Positions 23,339-31,166 of a DNA stretch of 38,591 nucleotides are shown here, piece by piece. The notes under the pieces were generated by a model. The model saw nothing but the letters and a program-made list of their open reading frames with translations. It did not search any database and was not told where the DNA came from. The position numbers and the translations under genes were made by a program. Source of the DNA: Pseudomonadota bacterium. Lineage in GTDB: Bacteria > Pseudomonadota > Gammaproteobacteria > Steroidobacterales > Steroidobacteraceae. The stretch spans positions 1 to 38,591 of the forward strand of contig JAJZUT010000027.1 of assembly GCA_021847105.1 (NCBI GenBank). Reading direction: 5' to 3'. Each line of letters opens with the position of its first letter. Within the stretch, counting starts at the first letter, position 1.

Positions 23339-23626
23339 TCAACCCTCCGCGTCATCCGGCGGCGGCGTCTGCGTCGCCAGTGCGGTCAGTTCTTCCTCGC
23401 TCACCGGCGGACTCGCCAGACACTGCCGCGCGCGCGCGAGCCACTGCGGCGGCACCTGCACCTCCGCATGCAACTCAAGACCGGGAATGGGGCTGAGGGT
23501 GCTGAGCCGCGCGGGAATGCCCTCGGCCTGCAGCCTGCCCACCAGCACCTGAGCGCTGATCGGCTCCGGACATGCCTCGAGCAGCACCCAGGGCTCCTCC
23601 TCGTTCTGCGACCGTTCGCGACTCAT
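23339..23626 (-). CDS. DUF2007-domain small protein
   Basis: A 95-residue cytoplasmic protein with the DUF2007 pattern: EPWVLLEACPEPISAQVLVGRLQAEGIPARL at 11-41 (key residues W13, A25, L28, L32, EGIPA), then a strand AEVQVPPQWLARARQCL. The fold is a ferredoxin-like one related to signal-transducing and GlnB-like domains; function is unknown. Its ATG overlaps the stop of the S9 peptidase gene (ATGA), so it is translationally coupled and co-transcribed. The C-terminal 25 residues are acidic, Pro-rich and probably disordered. Convergent with the antiporter gene, 30 bp away. Confidence 0.75.
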   Translation of the reverse strand: MSRERSQNEEEPWVLLEACPEPISAQVLVGRLQAEGIPARLSTLSPIPGLELHAEVQVPPQWLARARQCLASPPVSEEELTALATQTPPPDDAEG

Positions 23627-25659
23627 CGATCGGACTCCTTCGGGTCGCCGAGATAGCGCACGACCCAGTGCAGCATGGCACGGTAATAGAGCGCGCGATG
23701 CACCGGATCCTGCGGGCTGTGATAGGCCCCGGGAATGCCGATGAACCTCACCGGCACGTGGCGGCTCGCGAGCGCATGGTACAGCGCGAACGACTCGGTG
23801 ATCGGCACCGTGACATCATCGGTGCCGGAGAGGATCAGCGTCGGCGTGCGGATGTCGGCCGCATAGGTGATCGGCGAGCCGCTGCGGTACAACGCCGCGG
23901 CGCTGGGACTCCAGGGACTGCCGCCGAGGGAGTCCCGCGTCCAGGCGAGATTGCCGGCGCCGGAAAGCTCGTACTCTTCGGTCCAGTCGGTGACCCCGTC
24001 GGCCACCACCGCACAGCGCCAGGAGTGCTGATGCCCGATGAGCCAACTCGTCATGTAGCCCCCGTAGGAGTGTCCCACCACCGCAATGCGCGCACGGTCC
24101 ACGATGCCGAGCGACTCGATCATGGCGAGACCGGCCATCACGTCACGATCGGGCCCCGCGCCCGGATCCCGGAAGATGGCGTGCTCGTGGACATTGCCCA
24201 GATTGTCGCTGCCGCGATAATTGGGCTCGAACACCAGATAGCCCCGCGCGGCGAACAGCAACCGCAACGGCCCGATCTCGTTGGCGTCGAAGTGCTCGAC
24301 CGAGGCGGCCTCGGGCCCCCCGTGACTGAAGAGCACGAGCGGATAGTGCCGGCCCGCCACGTAGTCGTTCGGGTACGTCAGGATGCCGTCGTTGCGCTCC
24401 CCGTCGGGCGCACGCCAGCGAACCTCGACGCTCACCGGATAGACGTACTGCTCGAAGCGGCGGTTGAGTTGGGTCAACGCAACGGGCGTCGCATCGAGGC
24501 TGCGCATCAGGTACAGCTCCGGGGCGCGTGTACTGCTGTCCGCCACCACAGCGAGCGCACCGCGCGGTGAGACCGCGACGCGCAATGCCTGCAGCGCCCC
24601 GAGGTCGAGCGCGTGGCCCGGCCCATCGAGCGGCTGCACGAACAGCCGGCTGCTGACCCGATCATCCGCGATGCCGATCAACCCCGCGCCGCCTGGCAGC
24701 CAGGCAAAGCCGGGGGCGATGTTGCGGCCGAGGGCGGCGCCGACATCGTGCGCCACGCCCTGCGGCGAGCCGACGTACCAGTCCATCACGCTCACCGGTC
24801 CGGGTCCGTGCGGATAGAGGTAGGCGAGCTCCGCACCGCGTGGCGCGAAGCGTGGGGCGTATTCGTAGCGGCGGTGCGCACCGACGCGCCGCTCAGCGCC
24901 ACTGGCAACACTGACCACCACCACTCCGGTACGGTCGCTGTCGCCGTCATCGGCATCGGCCTGGCGCGTGTAGGCGATCCACTGGCCGTCGGCCGACCAG
25001 GACGGCGCGGTAATGCCGCCGCCAAAAGGCGGCGCAGTCTCGAGCACGCCGCCTGGGCCGTGCGTCAGCTGACGCGCGGGACCGCCTGTCAGCGGTTGCA
25101 GCCAGATCTCGGCGGCCACCGGCGGACGATCGATCAGGTAATCATCATCGGCGATGCGAAACAGGTCGTGGTGGGCCCGACGCTGCTGCGCGCTGAGCGG
25201 GGAGTGACCCGCGGTCACATAGGCGAGCATGCGCGCATCGGGACTGAAGGCGAACTCTGCGACGCCATTCGGCGCGGCCGTCAGGGCCCGCAGCGGGCCG
25301 CCGTCGGCCGGCACTTCATACACCTGCGGGGCCTGCGCGCCCACCTGCGCGATGAAGCCAATGCGGCGACCATCGGGCGACCAGCGCACCAGACTCAGAT
25401 GACGCAAGCCATGCACCAACGTGCGCATCCGACCGTCCTGCACGCTCAGCACCCGCAGCGTCGCGTCCCAGTGATCGTGCACGAAATCCCCCCGGATCGT
25501 GCGGATGGCGATGCGGCCGCCATGGGGCGAGAAGTGCGGCGTACCGAAATGCACCAGCGGGCGCAGATCGCGCAGTGTCAGCATTGCGGCGCGCGCGGGC
25601 ATGCCGTTCGCGGCGAGGACGGCCAAGACCCCTGCAGACAGCACCGTGCGCAGATTCAT
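23623..25659 (-). CDS. Secreted S9-family peptidase (prolyl oligopeptidase/acylaminoacyl type)
   Basis: A 678-residue alpha/beta-hydrolase peptidase with an N-terminal signal (MNLRTVLSAGVLAVLAANGMPARA). The ATG at 25659 begins that signal and has GGAG upstream; a longer frame to 25764 is rejected. Residues about 35-390 form a beta-propeller with WD40-like repeats of the form SPDGRRIGFIAQ, SPDARMLAYVT, SADGQWIAYTR. The C-terminal catalytic domain holds Ser531 in GHSYGGYMT, Asp615 in SGTDDVTVPI and His647 in GAYHSPQDP, the complete triad. Such enzymes cleave short peptides or acyl-peptides in the periplasm. It is the first gene of a coupled pair with the DUF2007 gene and divergent from the aldo/keto reductase. 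Confidence 0.93.
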   Translation of the reverse strand: MNLRTVLSAGVLAVLAANGMPARAAMLTLRDLRPLVHFGTPHFSPHGGRIAIRTIRGDFVHDHWDATLRVLSVQDGRMRTLVHGLRHLSLVRWSPDGRRIGFIAQVGAQAPQVYEVPADGGPLRALTAAPNGVAEFAFSPDARMLAYVTAGHSPLSAQQRRAHHDLFRIADDDYLIDRPPVAAEIWLQPLTGGPARQLTHGPGGVLETAPPFGGGITAPSWSADGQWIAYTRQADADDGDSDRTGVVVVSVASGAERRVGAHRRYEYAPRFAPRGAELAYLYPHGPGPVSVMDWYVGSPQGVAHDVGAALGRNIAPGFAWLPGGAGLIGIADDRVSSRLFVQPLDGPGHALDLGALQALRVAVSPRGALAVVADSSTRAPELYLMRSLDATPVALTQLNRRFEQYVYPVSVEVRWRAPDGERNDGILTYPNDYVAGRHYPLVLFSHGGPEAASVEHFDANEIGPLRLLFAARGYLVFEPNYRGSDNLGNVHEHAIFRDPGAGPDRDVMAGLAMIESLGIVDRARIAVVGHSYGGYMTSWLIGHQHSWRCAVVADGVTDWTEEYELSGAGNLAWTRDSLGGSPWSPSAAALYRSGSPITYAADIRTPTLILSGTDDVTVPITESFALYHALASRHVPVRFIGIPGAYHSPQDPVHRALYYRAMLHWVVRYLGDPKESDR

Positions 25660-25864
25660 CGCAGCTCCATCGGGGGCGCCAACGCGCCCAAAGGGGCCAT
25701 TCTGGCACGGTTGCGCCGCCCCGCGTCCGCCCGGCGCACCGGCCCGAGTCCGGGGTCTGGCCAAACGTCACGCGCCGCCCTACCCTTTAGAGAGACTGTT
25801 TTTGCGCCGCCGCACTGCGATCCTATGCGCCGTGCGCCATTGCGCACCCGAAAAAGGAGAGACC

Positions 25865-26866
25865 ATGCAGACCCGCACACTAGGCTCCAACGGAACGACC
25901 TCGCTGCAGGTTTCCGCCCTCGGCTTAGGCTGCATGGGCATGAGCTTCGGTTACGGCCCGCCGCAGGATAAGCCGGCGATGATCAGCCTGCTGCGCGCGG
26001 CGGTCGAGCGCGGCATCACCTTCTTCGACACCGCCGAGGTCTACGGACCGTTTGCCAACGAGGAGCTGCTCGGCGAGGCACTCGCCCCGGTGCGCGAGCA
26101 GGTGGTGATCGCCACCAAGTTCGGCTTCCGCATCGATGCCGAGGGCCGCCGCCAGGACGGTCTCGACAGCCGTCCCGAGCACATCCGCGCGGTGGCCGAG
26201 GCCAGCCTGCGCCGTCTGCGCTGCGAAACGATCGACCTGTTCTACCAGCACCGGGTCGACCCGCAGGTGCCGATCGAGGAGGTCGCCGGCGCAGTGGGCG
26301 AGCTCATTCGCGCGGGCAAAGTGCGGCATTTCGGGCTGTCCGAGGCGGGCGTGAACACCATCCGCCGCGCCCATGCGGTGCAGCCCGTGACGGCGCTGCA
26401 GAGCGAGTACTCGCTGTGGTGGCGCGAGCCGGAGCAGCAGATCCTGCCGACGCTCGAGACCCTCGGCATCGGCTTTGTGCCCTTCAGCCCGCTCGGGCGC
26501 GGCTTTCTCACCGGCAAGATCGACGAACACACGCACTTCGACGCCAGCGACTTCCGCCATTCGGTGCCCCGCTTCGCCGTCGAGGCCCGCCGGACGAACA
26601 AGGCGCTCATCGAGGTGCTGACGGCGATCGCCACGCCGCGGGGACTCACCTCGGCGCAACTCGCCCTCGCCTGGCTGCTCGCCAAGAAGCCCTGGATCGT
26701 GCCCATCCCCGGCACCACCCGCCTGCCGCGCCTGGAGGAGAACATTGCAGCCGCCGCGGTCAGCCTCAGCGCCGAGGACGTGCAGCAGATCGAGGCCGCC
26801 GCAGCGCGCATCCCCGTGCAGGGCGCGCGCTATACGGAACAGATGAACCGCATGGTCGACCGCTAG
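25865..26866 (+). CDS. Aldo/keto reductase
   Basis: A 333-residue NADPH-dependent oxidoreductase of the AKR (AKR13/YakC-like) type. It begins MQTRTLGSNGTTSLQVSALGLGCMGMS, the family start, and shows the tetrad Asp55 and Tyr60 (FFDTAEVYG), Lys85 (ATKFGF) and His129 (FYQHRVDP). The cofactor part is IPGTTRLPRLEENI (about 279-292) after VPFSPLGRGFLTGKI. The ATG is preceded by AAGGAGAG. It should reduce aldehydes or ketones; the natural substrate is unknown. An alcohol dehydrogenase gene follows 110 bp downstream on the same strand, which suggests a joint role in aldehyde detoxification. Confidence 0.93.
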   Translation: MQTRTLGSNGTTSLQVSALGLGCMGMSFGYGPPQDKPAMISLLRAAVERGITFFDTAEVYGPFANEELLGEALAPVREQVVIATKFGFRIDAEGRRQDGLDSRPEHIRAVAEASLRRLRCETIDLFYQHRVDPQVPIEEVAGAVGELIRAGKVRHFGLSEAGVNTIRRAHAVQPVTALQSEYSLWWREPEQQILPTLETLGIGFVPFSPLGRGFLTGKIDEHTHFDASDFRHSVPRFAVEARRTNKALIEVLTAIATPRGLTSAQLALAWLLAKKPWIVPIPGTTRLPRLEENIAAAAVSLSAEDVQQIEAAAARIPVQGARYTEQMNRMVDR

Positions 26867-26976
26867 GGGCACCGCGTGCCGCATCGTCCGTTGTCAGTAT
26901 CGTAACCCCATGCGCGTGCGCGGCGCGTCCGAGCGCCGCCGCGCGCGCACGCTGTTTGTTCAAGGAGTTCCCGTTG

Positions 26977-28032
26977 ATGTACAAGGCCAGAGCTTTCGCG
27001 GCGGCAAGCGCCACCGCCCCCCTGAGTCCGCACACGATCGAGCGGCGCGAGCCGACTGCGCATGATGTGCGCATCGAGATCCTCTACTGCGGCGTCTGTC
27101 ACTCCGATCTGCACCTGGTGCGCGACGAGTGGCACGCGGCCATGCCGGCAACCTATCCGTTGGTGCCCGGCCACGAGATCGTCGGGCGAGTCACTGCCGT
27201 GGGCTCGGCCGTCAAGGGCTTCAAGCCGGGTGATCGGGTCGGTGTCGGCTGTCAGGTCGACTCCGATGGGTCCTGCCCCGACTGCCGCGCCGGACACGAA
27301 CAGCTGTGTGCGAACGTGGTGCTTACCTACAACGCGCCCGACAAGCACACCGGCGGAGTGACCTATGGCGGGTATTCCGAGAGCGTCGTGGTCGATGAGC
27401 GCTTTGTGCTGCGCATCCCGGAGAACCTGGACCCGGCAGGAGCCGCGCCGCTGCTGTGCGCCGGCATCACCACCTACGCCCCGCTGCGCCGCCGGCACGT
27501 CGGCCCCGGCACTAAAGTCGGCATCGTCGGGCTCGGCGGCCTCGGTCACATGGGCGTGAAGCTCGCGCACGCCATGGGCGCGAACGTGCACGTGCTCACC
27601 ACCTCGCCCAGCAAACGCGACGATGCGCGCCGGCTCGGCGCCGATGCGGTCATCGTCACTCGTGACCCCGAGCAGATGCGCCAGCACGCCGGCAGCTTCG
27701 ATTTCATTCTGGATACGGTCTCCGCCGCGCACGATCTGAGTGCCTACCTGAATCTGCTGCGTCACGAGGGTCACCTCACGCTGGTCGGGGCGCCCGAGAA
27801 GCCCTTCGAGATCCCGGCATTCGCGCTCCTCGCCGGTCAACGGACCATTTCCGGCTCGGTCACCGGTGGGATGCGCGAGACACAGGAGATGCTCGATTTC
27901 TGCGGCCAGCACAACATCACCGCCGACATCGAGCTCATCCCCATGCAGCGGATCAATGAGGCCTACGAGCGGCTGCTCAAAGCCGACGTGAAATATCGTT
28001 TCGTCATCGACATGGCCTCCCTGAAAGGCTGA
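26977..28032 (+). CDS. Zinc-dependent alcohol dehydrogenase, cinnamyl-alcohol/YahK-type
   Basis: A 351-residue medium-chain dehydrogenase/reductase of the YahK/Ahr-like, NADP(H)-preferring group. Catalytic zinc ligands are Cys41 in CGVCHSDL, His66-Glu67 in PGHEIVG and Cys161 in LLCAGITTY; the Rossmann motif GLGGLG is at 185-190. In the structural-zinc lobe the usual C-x2-C-x2-C-x7-C is changed: the first Cys is Asp97 (VDSDGSCPDCRAG), leaving Cys100, Cys103 and Cys111. I recall such a change in some members, and Asp can bind zinc. The ATG has AAGGAG upstream. It should reduce aldehydes to alcohols. Confidence 0.93.
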   Translation: MYKARAFAAASATAPLSPHTIERREPTAHDVRIEILYCGVCHSDLHLVRDEWHAAMPATYPLVPGHEIVGRVTAVGSAVKGFKPGDRVGVGCQVDSDGSCPDCRAGHEQLCANVVLTYNAPDKHTGGVTYGGYSESVVVDERFVLRIPENLDPAGAAPLLCAGITTYAPLRRRHVGPGTKVGIVGLGGLGHMGVKLAHAMGANVHVLTTSPSKRDDARRLGADAVIVTRDPEQMRQHAGSFDFILDTVSAAHDLSAYLNLLRHEGHLTLVGAPEKPFEIPAFALLAGQRTISGSVTGGMRETQEMLDFCGQHNITADIELIPMQRINEAYERLLKADVKYRFVIDMASLKG

Positions 28033-28055
28033 CCCAGGCGGGCCCGGAGCACACC

Positions 28056-28448
28056 ATGAGCTACTACATCGCCAAGACCGTGAAGCAGGACTTCGATGCG
28101 ACCGTGAGCGAGGTCACCGCCCGCCTGAAGGAGCGCGGCTTCGGCGTGCTCACGGACATCGACGTGCAGGCCACGCTGAAGGCGAAAATTGGCGCGGACA
28201 CACCGAAGTACCGCATTCTCGGGGCCTGCAATCCGCGCTTTGCGCACGAGGCGCTCAAGCTCGAGACGCACCTCGGCGTGCTCCTGCCGTGCAACGTCAT
28301 CGTGCGCGAAACGGCCGATCACCAGGTGGAAGTGGCGAGCATCGATCCGGTGGCCTCGCTCGAGCGCGCCGGTAACGAGGCGCTGCGCGGACTCGCCGAG
28401 ACGGTGCGCAAGGACCTCAGCGCCGTGATCGAAGCGCTCGGCGGCTGA
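28056..28448 (+). CDS. DUF302-family protein
   Basis: A 130-residue cytoplasmic protein filled by one DUF302 domain: FDATVSEVTARLKERGFGVLTDIDV (about 12-36), KYRILGACNPRFAHEALKLE (about 50-69) and LGVLLPCNVIVRE (about 73-85) are typical; the P-C-N-V-x-V block is a family hallmark. The function of DUF302 is not known; members may bind small ligands. It follows the alcohol dehydrogenase by 23 bp on the same strand, so it is probably the last gene of that transcript. Convergent with the GntR gene 27 bp away. Confidence 0.9.
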   Translation: MSYYIAKTVKQDFDATVSEVTARLKERGFGVLTDIDVQATLKAKIGADTPKYRILGACNPRFAHEALKLETHLGVLLPCNVIVRETADHQVEVASIDPVASLERAGNEALRGLAETVRKDLSAVIEALGG

Positions 28449-28475
28449 GCAGGCCCTGCGCAGCCGGTCCGGGTC

Positions 28476-29150
28476 CTAGTGCGTGCCCGCTGAGGCGAGG
28501 GCACGCGCTAGATCCTCGTACGTGGACTCGATGTGGGCGCGGGCAAGTGCGATGAGCCGCGGCGCCTGCCCGCGCCGCCAGGCGGCGAGCAGCGCGGCAT
28601 GCTCGCGACGGGCGCGCGCCGTGCGTCCGCTAGGCTGCAGATGCACCCTCACATACCGCTGCGCAAGGGTGAGCAGGCGCTGCAGCACCTCGGCGGTGAG
28701 ACTCTGGCGTGCCGGCACGATGAGCGCCAGATGAAAAGCGCGGTTCAGGTCGCCGGCCTGCGTCAGACGTTCGCCCACCAGCGCCTCGTTGAGCCGCCGT
28801 CCCGCCTCCTCGGCGCACTCGCGCTCGCGCGCATCGGCCAACCGGGCACCGCGGACGATCGCCTCGGGCTCGATCGCCAGGCGCAGGCTGAAGATTTCCT
28901 GGGCTTCGGCCGCGCTCAGCGGGCGCACCTGGAATCCCCGATGCGCAAACCCGTCGACCAGTCCCTCGGCGCACAACTGCAGCAGCGCCTCGCGCACCGG
29001 GATCTTGCTCACCCCGAACTCGGCGGCGAGCGCATCCTGCGGCAGCGCCGATCCCGGTGCATACGCACCGCTTACGATGCGCGCGCGCACCAGCTCGGTG
29101 AGCTGCGCACTCATGGTGCGCACCAGGGGCACGGCGGTCTCAGCGTGCAT
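28476..29150 (-). CDS. GntR-family (FCD) regulator of the hydroxyproline genes
   Basis: A 224-residue FadR-subfamily regulator. The winged helix at about 10-75 contains GSALPQDALAAEFGVSKIPVREALLQL with the conserved P-V-R-E-A-L, and the FCD ligand domain fills the rest, with the metal-binding Asp/His candidates in EALVGERLTQAGDLNRAFHLAL and a C-terminal His in ARAHIESTYEDLA. The ATG overlaps the epimerase stop (ATGA), so it is the last gene of the operon; the longer frame to 29396 overlaps that gene in full and is rejected. It should bind the palindrome at 31095-31116 and respond to a hydroxyproline-pathway compound. Ligand and sign of control are inferred. Confidence 0.9.
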   Translation of the reverse strand: MHAETAVPLVRTMSAQLTELVRARIVSGAYAPGSALPQDALAAEFGVSKIPVREALLQLCAEGLVDGFAHRGFQVRPLSAAEAQEIFSLRLAIEPEAIVRGARLADARERECAEEAGRRLNEALVGERLTQAGDLNRAFHLALIVPARQSLTAEVLQRLLTLAQRYVRVHLQPSGRTARARREHAALLAAWRRGQAPRLIALARAHIESTYEDLARALASAGTH

Positions 29151-30148
29151 CAACGCACCAGGAAGCCTTCCGGGAACGGCTGGCGCTCGTCGATCCAGAT
29201 CGTGTTGTATCCGGTGGTATAGGCACTGCCCTGAATCGACGGGATGACAGCGCGGGTGCCGGCAAGCTCGACCGCTTCGAGCACCCGCGCGGTGAAACGA
29301 CTGCCGATGATGCTCTCGTGCACGAAGGTGTCCCCAGGACGAAGCGCCCCGCGTGCCGCGAGCTGCGCGACCCGCGCGCTCGTGCCGGTACCGCACGGCG
29401 AGCGGTCGATGGCTCGATCGCCATAAAAGACGGCATTACGACCCTGTGCGCCCTCGCCGCGCGGCCGGTCGGTCCACATGACATGGCTGACACCGCGGAT
29501 GGTCGCATCGAGCGGATGCACCGGCTCGTAGATCTCGCGCACCCGGGCGCGCACCAACGGGCTGAGCCGCAGCAGGCCGGCCGCCCCGAGCGCATCGATC
29601 CCCGGATAGCCCGGCTGCGGTTCGATGATGGCGTAGAAGTTGCCGCCATAGGCAACATCGAGCTGCAGGCGGCCGAGCTCGGGCAGCTCGATCTGCAGGC
29701 CGCTGCGCGCCAGGTAGGCCGGTACATTGCGGATGGTCACGCTCGTGACCTTGTCGCCCTCGAGCGTGTAGTCGATGCCGATCAGGCCTGCCGGCACCTC
29801 GATGGTGAGCTGCCCCGGGGTCCGTGGCCGCAACAGCCCGTGCTCGATCGCGAAGGTGACCATGCCGATGGTGCCGTGCCCGCACATCGGCAGACAGCCG
29901 CTGGTCTCGATGAACAGAATCGCCGCGTCATGCGCCGGATCGAGCGGTGGCATCACGAAACCACCCGACATCATGTCATGCCCGCGTGGCTCGAACATCA
30001 GACCGCGGCGGATCCAGTCGAAGCGCTGCTCGAAATCGACACGCCGCTCGCTCATGGTGCGGCCGGTGAGAAACGGCGCGCCGCCGGCGACCAGCCGCAC
30101 CGGGTTGCCGGCCGTGTGTCCATCGATGCAAAAGAACACCGACCTCAC
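29150..30148 (-). CDS. 4-hydroxyproline 2-epimerase (proline racemase family)
   Basis: A 332-residue epimerase that converts trans-4-hydroxy-L-proline to cis-4-hydroxy-D-proline. It has both catalytic cysteines of true 4HypE/proline racemases, Cys89 in LPMCGHGTIG and Cys252 in RSPCGTGTSA, rather than the Ser/Thr substitution of the dehydratase group. The opening FFCIDGHTAGNPVRLVAGG matches 4HypE (Ala13 where Cys is usual), and EPRGHDMMSGG (53-63) is the substrate-ring region typical of 4HypE. It starts with GTG overlapping the stop of the DapA-like gene (GTGA). First enzyme of hydroxyproline breakdown, named lhpA or hypE in other species. Cytoplasmic. Confidence 0.94.
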   Translation of the reverse strand: MRSVFFCIDGHTAGNPVRLVAGGAPFLTGRTMSERRVDFEQRFDWIRRGLMFEPRGHDMMSGGFVMPPLDPAHDAAILFIETSGCLPMCGHGTIGMVTFAIEHGLLRPRTPGQLTIEVPAGLIGIDYTLEGDKVTSVTIRNVPAYLARSGLQIELPELGRLQLDVAYGGNFYAIIEPQPGYPGIDALGAAGLLRLSPLVRARVREIYEPVHPLDATIRGVSHVMWTDRPRGEGAQGRNAVFYGDRAIDRSPCGTGTSARVAQLAARGALRPGDTFVHESIIGSRFTARVLEAVELAGTRAVIPSIQGSAYTTGYNTIWIDERQPFPEGFLVR

Positions 30149-31068
30149 AGCGGCAGCGTCCCGCGGCTTGCCGCCGCTCGCTCGATCAGCTCGATGACCT
30201 GCGCGCGGCGTGCTCCCTCAAGCGGCCGGCGCGGCGCGCGCACCCGCTCGCTGCCGCGGCCCATCACCTGTTCGGCGAGTTTGATCGCCTGCACCAGGTC
30301 ATGTCCGGCATCTAGGTGCAGCAACGGCATGAACCAGCGGTACAGGGTCCGCGCCCGCGCGAGTTCGCCGGCCGCAAGCGCCGCGTACAGCGCGAGCGAC
30401 TCGCGCGGAAAGGCATTGGTCAGGCCCGACACCCAGCCGCGCGCCCCGAGCGCAAGTCCCTCGAAGGCGAGATCATCGAGCCCGGCGAACAGCGTGAAGC
30501 GCTCCCCGCAGGCGTTGAATACGTCGGTGAAGCGCCGCGAATCGGCTGAGGACTCCTTCAGCGCCACGATGTTGGCCACATCCGCCAGGCGTCGCAGCGT
30601 GTCGAGCTCGAGCGCGGCACGATAGGCCGGCGGGTTGTTGTACAACATGATCGGCAGGTGCGTGGCGGCCGCCACTGCACGGAAATGGCTCTCGAGTTCG
30701 GCGCTCGTCGGCACGTACACCATCGCCGGCAGCACCATCAAGCCGCTCGCCCCAGCCGCCTCGGCATCCTGCGCGAAGCGCACCGCCGCAGCGGTGGTGA
30801 ACTCCGAGACGCCGGCGATCACCGGCACCCGGCCGGCGGCGGCGACCACTGCCGTGGCGAGCACGGCGCGCTTCTCCTCCGCGCTGAGCGAGTTGTTCTC
30901 CCCGACCGTGCCCAGCACCACCAGGCCGTGCACGCCGGCCTCGATGAGCGCGCGCTGCACCGCGCCGGTCGCCTGCAGATCGACCGTCATATCGCGTCCG
31001 AACTGCGTGGTCACCGCTGGGAACACGCCCGACCACTCGCACGCGAGGGGACTCGCCGCACCACTCAT
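30145..31068 (-). CDS. DapA-family lyase, likely pyrroline-4-hydroxy-2-carboxylate deaminase
   Basis: A 307-residue (beta/alpha)8 enzyme of the DHDPS/N-acetylneuraminate lyase family. The Schiff-base lysine is Lys171 in IVALKESSAD, the catalytic Tyr is Tyr143 in IMLYNNPPAYR, and the GTTGE-type loop is GTVGEN at 53-58. In this context, between a 4-hydroxyproline epimerase and a D-amino-acid dehydrogenase, it should be the deaminase that turns delta1-pyrroline-4-hydroxy-2-carboxylate into alpha-ketoglutarate semialdehyde (LhpC/HypD type). Lysine biosynthesis is unlikely because the key DHDPS context is missing. The ATG at 31068, with AGGA upstream, was preferred to the GTG at 31092. It is the first gene of the minus-strand operon. 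Confidence 0.9.
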   Translation of the reverse strand: MSGAASPLACEWSGVFPAVTTQFGRDMTVDLQATGAVQRALIEAGVHGLVVLGTVGENNSLSAEEKRAVLATAVVAAAGRVPVIAGVSEFTTAAAVRFAQDAEAAGASGLMVLPAMVYVPTSAELESHFRAVAAATHLPIMLYNNPPAYRAALELDTLRRLADVANIVALKESSADSRRFTDVFNACGERFTLFAGLDDLAFEGLALGARGWVSGLTNAFPRESLALYAALAAGELARARTLYRWFMPLLHLDAGHDLVQAIKLAEQVMGRGSERVRAPRRPLEGARRAQVIELIERAAASRGTLPL

Positions 31069-31094
31069 GGATTCCTGCCCGTCTTGCCTCACTA

Positions 31095-31116
31095 CATATA
31101 TCGTATACGATATATG
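31095..31116. promoter_or_regulatory. 22-bp perfect palindrome, candidate GntR operator
   Basis: The half-site CATATATCGTA is followed directly by its exact complement, 22 bp without a mismatch, centred on GTATAC. It lies between the divergent DapA-like gene (start 31068) and the D-hydroxyproline dehydrogenase gene (start 31167), where it could control both. FadR-type GntR regulators bind short palindromes with such a TCGTATACGA-like core. It is also very AT-rich, so it may contain -10 elements. Confidence 0.75.
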
Positions 31117-31166
31117 AGCAGCCGATAAGCGGCCCTGTGGAGTGCTGAGGTGGGCGAGACGGTCAC

